DNA of 12,797 nucleotides, from assembly GCA_958448635.1 (NCBI GenBank), contig CAUDEQ010000054.1, forward strand, positions 1 to 12,797, written 5' to 3'. Origin of the DNA: an uncultured Bacillota bacterium (lineage in GTDB: Bacteria > Bacillota > Clostridia > Peptostreptococcales > Anaerovoracaceae). The stretch's first letter is position 1; each line of letters opens with the position of its first letter. This document shows, piece by piece, positions 4,875 to 12,314 of the stretch. A program made the translations under genes and the position numbers. The notes below the pieces were generated by a model. That model worked only from the letters and a program-made list of their open reading frames with translations. It was not told the origin of the DNA and searched no databases.

Positions 4875-7074
4875 TCTCGATAACTTGACCGTCTTTCACA
4901 TCAAATCCACCATGTTCTTTTAGTTTTCTACGGACAGTTTTTTCACTTACGCCCATGTATTCTGCCATCGATTTTACTGTTATGATTTCATCGATTTTAC
5001 ATACCTCATAGGCGGTTTGAACTGCCTGTTTTGCCTCCTCAGCTTTCTCCTCAGGACTCTTTTTCTTCCCTAAATTTTTCTTCCATGACGGTACCTGTTC
5101 ACCTTCTGGCTGCATATCCTGCAGCACCCCGATCTGATCAATCACATGTACCGGATAATCAAACCACATATTCACCGGTGGAAACTTCGGAAATTCCCTC
5201 AGAGTACCTTCTATCCTCCATGCTGTGAGAGCCTCTGCTCGCTTCTCAGCTGTTTTGATCGCTTCGTCCGCCTCCGCTGCCTCCTCGCCTAAAAGATGCC
5301 TGTCACAGGCTCTCCGCATCTGTGAGGCGCTACACATATCATCTTGCGAGACATGATCCTCCCATGTTTCCGAATATTTGTCCAGGATATCTATACAGGC
5401 TCTGCATGTATAGTCGTTCCTTTTTTGAGCCCTAAGGTCCTCCGTGATTTCAAGTTCTATAAGGTCAAGCAGTGCATCTGGATCCCTTGCAAACACCCCG
5501 GAGCCTGAGGCCCTGTCCATTGACCTTTTCTGCCCCTGTCCGCCTTTGCTGTGGTGGTGACAATAGATTACCGCTGCGCCCAGGTCGTTACACACAAGGT
5601 CAAACTGATTACAGAATTTCGCCATCTGGTCCGCGCTGTTTTCATCTCCTGTAATGACCTTATAAATCGGGTCTATGATGATCGCCACGTAATCTTTCTT
5701 TGCTGCTCTCCGGATCAACTTCGGCGCCAGTTTATCCATGGGTACTGATTTACCTCTCAAATTCCATATATCAATATTCGAAAGGTTGCTAGGCTTTATC
5801 ATCATGGCTTCGTATACGTCCTTAAATCTATGTAAGCAGCTTGCCCGGTCAAGCTCCAAGTTTACATACATCACTTTACCCTTTGCACATTGCCATCCAA
5901 GCCAGCTCTTTCCTTCTGCAATGGCAATGCAGAGCTCTATGAGCGCATATGATTTCCCAGCCTTCGAAGGCCCTGCAAGAAGCATTTTATGCCCCCGCCT
6001 GAGCACACCCTCGATGAGAGGCGGCGAAAGTTCCGGAAGGTTGTCCCACGTATCCATGAGGCTTTCCGGATCCGGAAGATCATCGTTTACACTCTCGATC
6101 CATTCCTTCCATTCATCCCAAGACTCCTTGCCTATATTGGTATCTACCAGAAACTGCTTCCTGCCTTTTCTGATTACTCCTGGCATGCGGGACAGCCTGG
6201 AAGGGTTCCTGTTCTGGCTGTCGACTTTAAGCCCGTTCTTGCGGCATACATCGTAAAGATAGTCGACACGCTTCCTGTACTCCGTGTAGTCTCTCGCTTC
6301 GACTTTTACGATCGCGTGGAGACTCTTTCCACCTGAATGTACAAGACACGCAACAGGAAGCTCCAATTCCCTTACGATAGCATTCTGTTCCTCTATCGGC
6401 ATGTCATCGGATTCTATAAGTGCATACCTGTAGTCTGTTACATTTTCATTTTTTACGCCGTTACCATCGAGCGGATTAAATCGGATCCATGCCCCCGCAG
6501 CTTCCTTATAGTCACCCAGGACGGCTCCGAGGTCATCTCCGCATTTTCCAAGCTGCTCTATAAGCTGACCTGCGGTCCTGTCATATGATCCCTTTCGTGG
6601 GAGATACTTTCCGTCCTTTTCCCACGACTCCGTAACATAGCCAACATTTTCATCGCTATCAAATAATGTCTCGATATACTTTATGAGCTGCTCTGCCGGC
6701 TTCCATATTTTAGGCTCGAAGACCTCTTTGCCTTCAAGCCACTCTTTTTCAACTACCACAAGATCGTCTTTGCCGCCAATTTCAGCATCCCACTCAAGAG
6801 CAATCCCCTTATCTGGTTGCCAACCTCTGTCCTTTGCCATCTGAACGATGGTGCCGGCTGTAACCTTGGTGCCGGCTTCACCCCGGAAAGACTCCCATTT
6901 ATTATGACATTCTCCTGGGTGATATCTCCTGATATCCTTCCTACTCCATCTATCCCAGTCGTCAGGGCTATATCCGTCATCTTTCAGTCCCATACCGACA
7001 GCAAGCCATTCTTCGTATGATAAGTCTCTCGGATCTATATATTCAATCAAGTCTACCAAGCTATATTTTTCCAT
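4852..7074 (-). CDS. Phage primase-helicase (PriCT-2, primase-like domain, RepA-like helicase, C-terminal HTH)
   Basis: A 740-aa replication protein likely to make primers and unwind DNA at the phage fork. Order of parts: PriCT-2-like domain at residues 7-63 (LSYEEWLAVGMGLKDDGYS, then a W/R-rich stretch); an archaeo-eukaryotic-primase-like region at 196-310 with acids ESDD (221-224), SGGKSLHAIV (247-256) and RLSRMPGV (293-300); a RepA/AAA_25-type helicase domain with Walker A GPSKAGKS (368-375), Walker B VAIIIDP (D468) and CHHHSKGG (505-512); a helical linker; and a C-terminal HTH (VKSMAEYMGVSEKTVRRKLK, 700-719). The ATG at 7074 has GGAGAG upstream and overlaps the SF2 helicase gene by 22 bases. 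The end of the gene carries the third iteron, so the HTH could bind the adjacent repeats. Helicase motifs are clear; the primase assignment is good but less certain. Confidence 0.88.
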   Translation of the reverse strand: MEKYSLVDLIEYIDPRDLSYEEWLAVGMGLKDDGYSPDDWDRWSRKDIRRYHPGECHNKWESFRGEAGTKVTAGTIVQMAKDRGWQPDKGIALEWDAEIGGKDDLVVVEKEWLEGKEVFEPKIWKPAEQLIKYIETLFDSDENVGYVTESWEKDGKYLPRKGSYDRTAGQLIEQLGKCGDDLGAVLGDYKEAAGAWIRFNPLDGNGVKNENVTDYRYALIESDDMPIEEQNAIVRELELPVACLVHSGGKSLHAIVKVEARDYTEYRKRVDYLYDVCRKNGLKVDSQNRNPSRLSRMPGVIRKGRKQFLVDTNIGKESWDEWKEWIESVNDDLPDPESLMDTWDNLPELSPPLIEGVLRRGHKMLLAGPSKAGKSYALIELCIAIAEGKSWLGWQCAKGKVMYVNLELDRASCLHRFKDVYEAMMIKPSNLSNIDIWNLRGKSVPMDKLAPKLIRRAAKKDYVAIIIDPIYKVITGDENSADQMAKFCNQFDLVCNDLGAAVIYCHHHSKGGQGQKRSMDRASGSGVFARDPDALLDLIELEITEDLRAQKRNDYTCRACIDILDKYSETWEDHVSQDDMCSASQMRRACDRHLLGEEAAEADEAIKTAEKRAEALTAWRIEGTLREFPKFPPVNMWFDYPVHVIDQIGVLQDMQPEGEQVPSWKKNLGKKKSPEEKAEEAKQAVQTAYEVCKIDEIITVKSMAEYMGVSEKTVRRKLKEHGGFDVKDGQVIERDKGQNR

Positions 7075-8675
7075 GCTGTCTCTCCTTTAGGTTCTGGCGC
7101 ATAGGTAACCGGGTCTATACTGCGCGGTACTCGCCAACCATTTCCGGCGATTCGATCTATCAGATTTTTCGCCGCAGTAAACTCCCATGTTCCTACGTGC
7201 TGAAAACCTCTGCTTTCCAAGAATTGAATCTGCTTTGGCGTTGTCAGTCCCTCTTGACGACGTTTGTCCAGACGTTCCAGCAGCTTTGATGCCTTTCCTG
7301 CGTTATCAATCTCATCTGGCAAAATTCCAAGTTTCTCCAGTGTCTTTTTCTGACCATCAGATGGTGGCGCCATTTCCCAGCCAAAGGACGGTACATATCC
7401 GGAGAGGTCCTCTGCCTGTATCGACATTTCAAACTGCAGTGGATCTACCAGTTTACGCTTTCTGCTTCTCATTTCTTTAAGCTGCTTTGCAAGGGCTTCT
7501 TCCCTTTGTGATACCACATCCTCAGCGGCCTGCGCTTCAGCCTCTTCAATGTCGACCGGGCAGCCGGCTTCCTCGATATTTTCCGTCATCTTCTTTGCCA
7601 CTTCTTCCGACTCGCAAATCAGGTGTGCCGGATGGCAAAGCTCATGTCGTTCTGTATGCCATAGGAAGTCCAAAAGTAGCAGCTCTGTCTTCCCCGTCTC
7701 CGGAGACAGTCTCGTACCCCTCCCTACCATCTGGCAGTAGAGGCTTCGTATTTTTGTAGGACGCAACACTACAATGCAATCTACCGATGGGCAGTCCCAG
7801 CCCTCTGTGAGAAGCATTGAGTTGCAGAGTACGTTATATCTACCGTCCTCAAAATCCTTCAGTATCTCTGCCCTGTCCTCGCTGTTTCCGTTCACTTCCG
7901 CCGCCGCAAATCCTGCCTCGTTCAGCATCTTACAAAACTTCTGGCTCGTTTTGATGAGCGGAAGAAATACTACCGTTTTTCTGTCATGGCATACTTTCCC
8001 CATCTCTTCTGCTATCTGTACAAGGTATGGATCAAGTGCGGTGCCAATATCTCCGGCCTTGAAATCGCCAGCCTGAACGCTGACAGAGGAAAGATCCAGC
8101 TTGAGAGGTATCGTCTGCGCCTTTATCGGGCAGAGGTACCCTTCCTTTATTGCTTTCGGGAGAGTATACTCGTATGCCAGGCTCTCAAAATAACTCCCGA
8201 GATTTCTCATATCCCCACGGTCCGGCGTCGCTGTTACACCTAATACCTTTGCCTCTGGAAAATGCTTGAGCACTTTCTGGTAGCTATCAGATATACAGTG
8301 ATGGGCTTCATCAACTACGATGGTGTCAAAGTAATCGCTATCGAACTGATTCAGTCGCTTTTCCCGCATGAGCGTCTGTACGGAACCAACTACCACCCTG
8401 AACCAGCTGCCAAGACAGCTCTGCTCTGCTTTCTCTGTGGCGCACATAAGGCCGGTTGCAGAGGCAAGCTTATCGGCTGCCTGGTCAAGAAGCTCTCCTC
8501 TATGCGCTAAGATGAGGGCTCTGCTTCCCTGCCTTACCCTGTCTTCTATTATTTTGGAAAACACTACGGTCTTTCCGGTGCCTGTAGGCAGTACGAGCAA
8601 GGTCTTATCAACTTGCTCCCACTGCCTCTCCACTGCCTGCCTTGCTTCCTCCTGATACGGTCTAAGTTCCATCAT
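7053..8675 (-). CDS. Superfamily 2 DEAD/DEAH-type DNA helicase
   Basis: A 540-aa ATP-dependent helicase of the type common in phage replication modules (ResIII/UvsW-like), acting on forks or recombination intermediates. Motifs seen: Q-like start LRPYQEEARQAV (4-15), Walker A PTGTGKT (30-36), AHRGEL (57-62, motif Ia), VVGSVQTL (95-102), VVDEAHH (120-126, motif II), GVTATPDR (146-153, motif III), EGWDCPSVD (291-299, motif V) and QMVGRGTR (315-322, motif VI). The C-terminal third is helical and charged with no recognised nuclease. The start is MMEL at 8675; an A/G-rich stretch (AGGGAAG) lies rather far upstream, so translation probably depends on coupling to the DUF669 gene, whose stop lies 5 bases before. 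It overlaps the primase-helicase gene by 22 bases. Confidence 0.93.
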   Translation of the reverse strand: MMELRPYQEEARQAVERQWEQVDKTLLVLPTGTGKTVVFSKIIEDRVRQGSRALILAHRGELLDQAADKLASATGLMCATEKAEQSCLGSWFRVVVGSVQTLMREKRLNQFDSDYFDTIVVDEAHHCISDSYQKVLKHFPEAKVLGVTATPDRGDMRNLGSYFESLAYEYTLPKAIKEGYLCPIKAQTIPLKLDLSSVSVQAGDFKAGDIGTALDPYLVQIAEEMGKVCHDRKTVVFLPLIKTSQKFCKMLNEAGFAAAEVNGNSEDRAEILKDFEDGRYNVLCNSMLLTEGWDCPSVDCIVVLRPTKIRSLYCQMVGRGTRLSPETGKTELLLLDFLWHTERHELCHPAHLICESEEVAKKMTENIEEAGCPVDIEEAEAQAAEDVVSQREEALAKQLKEMRSRKRKLVDPLQFEMSIQAEDLSGYVPSFGWEMAPPSDGQKKTLEKLGILPDEIDNAGKASKLLERLDKRRQEGLTTPKQIQFLESRGFQHVGTWEFTAAKNLIDRIAGNGWRVPRSIDPVTYAPEPKGETAWKNIAW

Positions 8676-8680
8676 GGCTA

Positions 8681-9214
8681 CTAAAACTTCCCTACTTCAA
8701 AACTGGTCTGTACCGGTGTTTGCTGCAAAGGTGTGGCATTTGCCTTTATCGGTTCATAGAACCTTTTTATTTCGTTATATTCTTTGCCTTCATATATCCT
8801 TGTGCCTATTTTAACCCTGCCTTTTGAGCCTGGTACAAGCGACCAGTTCATTTTGAGCTTTTCCCCTTTCTTCTTAAGACCAATGCTGGTAAAGAAGTTA
8901 CTTAAAAGCCCTTCTGTTTTCGAATGAAGAAACAACTGGTGTCTTATAACTGTTGCGCCCTCAGCTCCTGTGCTCTTATCTTTTCCTTCGACTTTTATAT
9001 GTAATATTGCCTTAGGGCACGGCGGGAGTTTTGCGGATCCCTCGTGCCTTCCCCTTTCAAAATCCAGCACCTCAAAATCATAATCCCCATCAGCGAGCGT
9101 TACGTATTCCGCTCCTTCTTTTTCTATTTCACTATCCCAATTAAGTTCTCTGTCATCAAAGTCTCCATCATTTGATGGAGAAAAACCTGTCGGTACACTT
9201 TCGTATTGTGTCAT
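8681..9214 (-). CDS. DUF669 family protein (candidate phage ssDNA-binding protein)
   Basis: A 177-aa protein matching DUF669: SLVPGSKGRVKIGTRIYEGK, EYNEIKRFYEP and a preceding beta-rich core with DGDYDFEVLDFERG, LPPCPKAILHIKVEGKDK and an LFLHSKTEGLLSNFFTSIGL segment. In phages this gene almost always sits beside a Sak4-like ATPase and a helicase, as here, and is thought to bind single-stranded DNA. The C-terminus ends in TSFEVGKF, without the acidic tip of bacterial SSB. The ATG at 9214 has AAAGGAG 9 bases upstream. The N-terminal 30 residues are acidic and low in predicted structure (SNDGDFDDRELNWDSEIE). The ssDNA-binding role is inferred from context and family lore, not from a motif. Confidence 0.85.
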   Translation of the reverse strand: MTQYESVPTGFSPSNDGDFDDRELNWDSEIEKEGAEYVTLADGDYDFEVLDFERGRHEGSAKLPPCPKAILHIKVEGKDKSTGAEGATVIRHQLFLHSKTEGLLSNFFTSIGLKKKGEKLKMNWSLVPGSKGRVKIGTRIYEGKEYNEIKRFYEPIKANATPLQQTPVQTSFEVGKF

Positions 9215-9239
9215 CTCTATTTCTCCTTTCTGTTAACTG

Positions 9240-10280
9240 TTAAAACGGTATTTCCTTGTTCAATATCGCATCATGAACCTGACCCCATGCTGCTACAAGA
9301 ACCCCCTCAATAAAATCAGACGGATAATTTTCAATTGGAGTATCTGAAGGGAAATATCCTTTATCTGCAACTATTCCCTGAATCTGCTGCCTTGTAACTT
9401 CGTGCGCTCCCATGAGATCGTAGAGCTTTTTCAGCGCAGCACCGCCTGATGGCGTTTCTTCCTGCGCTTCTTTTACTTCCGTTACCGGTTCGGTTGCCGG
9501 TTCTGCTTCAGTTGTCGGAGCTGAAGCCGTTACTGCAGTCTGTATTTCCGGAGCGGATTTAACAGGTATAGCAGATGCTATCTTGGAAAAATCAAAGTCC
9601 ATCTTTTCCGGAAAGCCCTTCCTATTTTTTGCGTCCCAGCACGGATGATGAGTGGTGTACATCACTCTCTTGCCACCGCGAGCTTTTGCTTTCTTTGCTT
9701 CGCCTTCTTTCACGACGTACGTCTCATAGTTGGCGAAAAGCACCATATCTGCCCATTCCTTAAGGAGCGGTGCGGTCTTCTTCTGCAGCTTAAGCTCCCA
9801 CCGGTCATATGCGCCGCTCTCATCTGGTTGCTCGAACTTCCTCATGGCCGCATGTGCCGTAATTACAACATTTATTTCAAGGTCTATTAGATCGGAAAGC
9901 TTGTTGAGAAATCTCCCAAACTCTTCCTCAAGGAACACATAACCTTTCCCATAACCAAAACTTTCTATGCTTGCAACCTGATTTTTGCTACAGATATCTC
10001 CTATGCACAGTTTTTCTGCCCAGTCTGCAGTATCAACTACAAGAGTACTGCATATGCTTGGATCTTGTTTCACCTGGTCGACTTCCCATAAGAGATACGA
10101 CCAGCTTGACGGTACCGGAAGTCTCCTGACGTCAAGCTCCTTCGTGGACCCTTCTGTATCTATAAAAACCGCATCCGGAAACTGTGCTGCGAATGTAGAC
10201 TTGCCTATCCCTTCAGGTCCGTATATTACAACCTTTTGAGCCTGATTATTGAGTTTTCCCGATGTTATCTCAAGAGCCAT
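9240..10280 (-). CDS. Sak4-like RecA-fold ATPase (AAA_24), single-strand annealing/recombination
   Basis: A 346-aa ATPase of the AAA_24/Sak4 type, which helps phage recombination by promoting annealing or strand exchange with an SSB partner. Walker A is GPEGIGKST (21-29). Walker B is TLVVDTADW (79-87, D83), followed by a FGYGKGYVFLEEEFGRF stretch and a sensor-like VVITAHA (138-144). KKTAPLLKEWADMVLFANYE is also family-typical. A low-complexity linker (about 240-281, rich in A, T, E and P) joins a C-terminal helical domain (LKKLYDLMGAHEVTRQQIQ and on) ending NKEIPF. The start ATG at 10280 overlaps the stop of the SMC-like gene as TAATG, so the two are coupled. The adjacent DUF669 gene is the usual partner. 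Confidence 0.88.
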   Translation of the reverse strand: MALEITSGKLNNQAQKVVIYGPEGIGKSTFAAQFPDAVFIDTEGSTKELDVRRLPVPSSWSYLLWEVDQVKQDPSICSTLVVDTADWAEKLCIGDICSKNQVASIESFGYGKGYVFLEEEFGRFLNKLSDLIDLEINVVITAHAAMRKFEQPDESGAYDRWELKLQKKTAPLLKEWADMVLFANYETYVVKEGEAKKAKARGGKRVMYTTHHPCWDAKNRKGFPEKMDFDFSKIASAIPVKSAPEIQTAVTASAPTTEAEPATEPVTEVKEAQEETPSGGAALKKLYDLMGAHEVTRQQIQGIVADKGYFPSDTPIENYPSDFIEGVLVAAWGQVHDAILNKEIPF

Positions 10281-11554
10281 TAAAATTCACCTGCCTTCCA
10301 CTGCGGAGTTACTGTGTCTGCTTTCTCATTCGCCTTACTGTACCCGTCTTCGATAATGATCGAGCATTCATCTCCTGTGGATACACGCGTTGCTATGACC
10401 TGTAAGCCTTCCTGCCTTAGCCATGAACCGAACTCATTAAGCGTGTCGATGTCCATCTGCTCAAGCTTATCCAAAAGTACAAATCCGCACTTAGGGTTGA
10501 GCTTTCTTACTATAGCAACTCCGACCTTCATCTGGTCCGCTCCAGATAAGTTATCCCACTTAAAACCGTTATATGTAAGTTCTTTGTCTTCAACAGAAAG
10601 CCCTTCTAGCGGAAGAGTCGCCCCATCAAGAAGATCTGTCCTTGCTTTCCTTACAGTCTCGATCTTCTCGGTGTGGGCATCATATTTCTCCGCGTACTCC
10701 TGGGCTTCTGTTTCTGCCTTTTCCTTATCAAGGTTCATTCGGATTTTCCTGTTGATTTCTTCTATATCAGCTATATTTTTCTCGAGCTCTGCCGTAGACT
10801 GATCCTGAAGATCCTTTACGTCCATCTGAGCTATCTCAAGATCGCTTCGAACTTTTGCCTGCTTCATAAGAAGATCTTCTATTTGTCTCTGGAGATTGTC
10901 TGTCTCGGACTGCAATTCTGCCAAGCGCTGTCTTTTCTTTTGGTTTTCGCCGTTTCTCGCAAGAATCTCCTGCTGCTCTTTTATGAGCTCGCTTGCAGAT
11001 ATTAGTTCTTCCGGTACATCCGGATATACGGGAAGCTCCGCAGCATATTTTTTCTTTTGGTCCGCTATCTGGCCAATCGTTCTTCGCTGGTTATACAGCT
11101 CTTTTTCCTGTTGATCCAGTTCATAGAGCTTATCTCCCACTCCAATTACCTGTAACAACGTATCTGCTTTTTCCTTATTATTACCATTCATAAACTTTGG
11201 AAGATCCAGAGCAAACTGACTGATAAATTCATTTAAGAGCTGCTGTCCGGCACGGTTGCCAGACGGATCAATAACTTTCAAATCTGAATTTTTTCCTTTT
11301 CTTTCAACCACAAGACCGTTCGAAAGAGTAATTTTACCGTATGGCGGAGTCACTGACCCTTTCCTGTAAGGCTCACTTGGTCTATACTTTTCTCCTCCAA
11401 GGATCCACATTATAGCATCGAGCACAGAAGTTTTTCCTTGATTATTCTTTCCACCTATAACAGTAAGTCCTGATTCTGTAGGTGTTATCTGAACTGCTTT
11501 AATGCGTTTTATGTTTTCAAGTTCAAGACTTGTAATTTTAGTTTCTATTGACAT
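10280..11554 (-). CDS. SMC/SbcC/RecF-like AAA ATPase (phage)
   Basis: A 424-aa ATPase of the SMC/Rad50 superfamily. Walker A is GGKNNQGKTS (34-43), preceded by the family strand LELENIKRIKA and followed by LDAIMWILGG. A long coiled-coil region (about 140-310) holds many heptad-like E/K/Q/L stretches (ELQSETDNLQRQIEDLLMKQ). The ABC-type signature is LSGADQMKVG (336-345) and the Walker B region is CGFVLLDKLEQMD, with D362. The residue after the Walker B Asp is Lys, where most SMC/ABC ATPases have Glu. There is no CxxC zinc hook and no nuclease gene next to it, unlike host SbcCD. The ATG at 11554 has AGGAGG 5-6 bases upstream. It heads the recombination cassette with Sak4-like and DUF669 genes; its exact role is unknown. 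Confidence 0.85.
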   Translation of the reverse strand: MSIETKITSLELENIKRIKAVQITPTESGLTVIGGKNNQGKTSVLDAIMWILGGEKYRPSEPYRKGSVTPPYGKITLSNGLVVERKGKNSDLKVIDPSGNRAGQQLLNEFISQFALDLPKFMNGNNKEKADTLLQVIGVGDKLYELDQQEKELYNQRRTIGQIADQKKKYAAELPVYPDVPEELISASELIKEQQEILARNGENQKKRQRLAELQSETDNLQRQIEDLLMKQAKVRSDLEIAQMDVKDLQDQSTAELEKNIADIEEINRKIRMNLDKEKAETEAQEYAEKYDAHTEKIETVRKARTDLLDGATLPLEGLSVEDKELTYNGFKWDNLSGADQMKVGVAIVRKLNPKCGFVLLDKLEQMDIDTLNEFGSWLRQEGLQVIATRVSTGDECSIIIEDGYSKANEKADTVTPQWKAGEF

Positions 11555-11595
11555 TTCTTCCTCCTATGTTACACTTAAATTGGTTATTTAGATTG

Positions 11596-11630
11596 GCACC
11601 TACACACGAGCTTCTTTCGTAGGTGCTTTT
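11596..11630 (+). terminator. Hairpin with T-run, oriented for plus-strand termination
   Basis: GCACCTAC (11596-11603) and GTAGGTGC (11619-11626) form a perfect 8-bp stem, followed on the plus strand by TTTTCTTATT. It lies just downstream of the stop codon of the 63-aa minus-strand gene and 42 bases from the next start. On the minus strand no T-run follows, so it reads as a terminator only for plus-strand (antisense) transcripts. It may otherwise act as an mRNA hairpin separating the early genes from the recombination cassette. Confidence 0.5.
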
Positions 11631-11631
11631 C

Positions 11632-11823
11632 TTATTCATGCTCGCTTTCCACCTTTGCATTGAGCCTTGCGGCTTCCTTTTCTGCATCTTCCTTACAATC
11701 ATAATATCCTGCTATCTCCATATTTCCCGAATGCATCACTTTCCGCTTGTCATACAACCTGTAAACTCCGTACAACGTATCGCCTCCAACAGGGTTTGAC
11801 ATTACTCTCCATTCACTTTTCAT
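11632..11823 (-). CDS. Small hypothetical early phage protein (63 aa)
   Basis: The protein begins MKSEWRVMSNPVGGDTLYGV, continues YRLYDKRKVMHSGNMEIAGY and ends in an acidic/basic helix (CKEDAEKEAARLNAKVESEH). It resembles small phage proteins of the type 'EWRV..NPIGG...YAVYRL' seen in clostridial prophages, but I know no function. The ATG at 11823 overlaps the upstream stop as ATGA, with a GGTGGTGA purine stretch before it. It is soluble, with one cysteine in the C-terminal half. It is the last gene before the 77-base gap with the hairpin. Confidence 0.7.
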   Translation of the reverse strand: MKSEWRVMSNPVGGDTLYGVYRLYDKRKVMHSGNMEIAGYYDCKEDAEKEAARLNAKVESEHE

Positions 11824-12008
11824 CCTAATTCACCACCATTTTCTATCTGTGTCGCATAGATCCAGCCTTTTCTGTCCTCATACAGATCCATGCCGGACAT
11901 CTCATAGTCTGTACCGATGTACCGTACGTCTTTATCTTTCAGCTCACTCCAGCTCATCAATATGGCCTCTGCAATACCACCAAAACAGGCTACGCTAATC
12001 CTCTTCAT
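11820..12008 (-). CDS. Small hypothetical early phage protein (62 aa)
   Basis: The protein reads MKRISVACFGGIAEAILMSW, then SELKDKDVRYIGTDYEMSGM and DLYEDRKGWIYATQIENGGE. I do not recognise it. AGGTGATGAAAG lies just upstream of the ATG at 12008. The start overlaps the preceding 26-aa membrane microprotein by 14 bases. It is mostly soluble, with a hydrophobic first third that is not long enough for a clear membrane span. Its stop overlaps the next start as ATGA. Confidence 0.6.
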   Translation of the reverse strand: MKRISVACFGGIAEAILMSWSELKDKDVRYIGTDYEMSGMDLYEDRKGWIYATQIENGGELG

Positions 12009-12075
12009 CTTTCATCACCTCTCTGGCGTACCAGATTATCAGTCCGAATAATATAAATATGCTTATGCATGTCAT
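11995..12075 (-). CDS. 26-aa single-span membrane microprotein
   Basis: This ORF was found by reading the gap between the HTH gene and the 62-aa gene. Its ATG at 12075 overlaps the upstream stop as ATGA and is preceded by AAAGGAG about 7 bases before the start. It overlaps the next gene by 14 bases. The product starts MTCISIFILFGLIIWYAREV and ends in an acidic tail (MKDEED), so nearly all of the first 16 residues form one membrane helix. It may be a phage membrane microprotein or regulator of a host membrane enzyme; no function can be assigned. Confidence 0.6.
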   Translation of the reverse strand: MTCISIFILFGLIIWYAREVMKDEED

Positions 12076-12293
12076 GCCGTTTCTCCTTTCTGTATCTGTC
12101 GCTCCTTCATCTCTTTTATGGCAACCTCTTCAATGTACTTGTTCAAGAGTGACTTCGGCACTTTCCAGTTGCGCCCCTCTTTGTATGCTGGGATCTCTCC
12201 GGATTCCAGCCGCTTATTGAAACTGCCATTATCTGTTTTCAATGCTTTCGCTGCCTCCTGTGCGGTGTATACCAATGTTTCAACTGCTTCCAT
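12072..12293 (-). CDS. Excisionase-like helix-turn-helix DNA-binding protein (73 aa)
   Basis: The first gene of the minus-strand early operon. The start at 12293 (MEAVETLVYTAQEAAKALK) is chosen because GGAG lies 7 bases upstream; a longer version would enter the operator region. The sequence TAQEAAKALKTDNGSFNKRL with IPAYKEGRNWKVPKSLLNKY is the excisionase/HTH_17 (MerR-like) pattern: a helix-turn-helix followed by a beta wing and the closing helix of such proteins. It could be an excisionase or a Cro-like early regulator acting on the nearby operator. The fold assignment is good; the choice between the two roles is inference. Confidence 0.78.
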   Translation of the reverse strand: MEAVETLVYTAQEAAKALKTDNGSFNKRLESGEIPAYKEGRNWKVPKSLLNKYIEEVAIKEMKERQIQKGETA

Positions 12294-12314
12294 ATGGTTT
12301 CTCCTTTCTTTAAA

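Larger units (their letters stand above)
4614..4875. other. Candidate phage replication origin (hairpin, AT-rich tract, iterons)
   Basis: This is the only long gap in the replication module (262 bases, 4590-4851) and no convincing gene is seen in it. It combines a long hairpin (about 4617-4672), an AT-rich tract (about 4681-4727, with TATATATATAGG) and three GACAGGGACA direct repeats, the last overlapping the end of the primase-helicase gene. A structured region with iterons and an AT-rich unwinding tract, next to an initiator-type primase with a helix-turn-helix, is the usual look of a phage origin. The parts are seen; the origin role is inference. A regulatory attachment site or mRNA structure is the main alternative. 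Confidence 0.5.

Noticed and set aside
5738..6256. A 172-codon plus-strand frame inside the primase-helicase
   Set aside because: It is antisense to the helicase core motifs of a long well-supported gene and has no recognisable domain.
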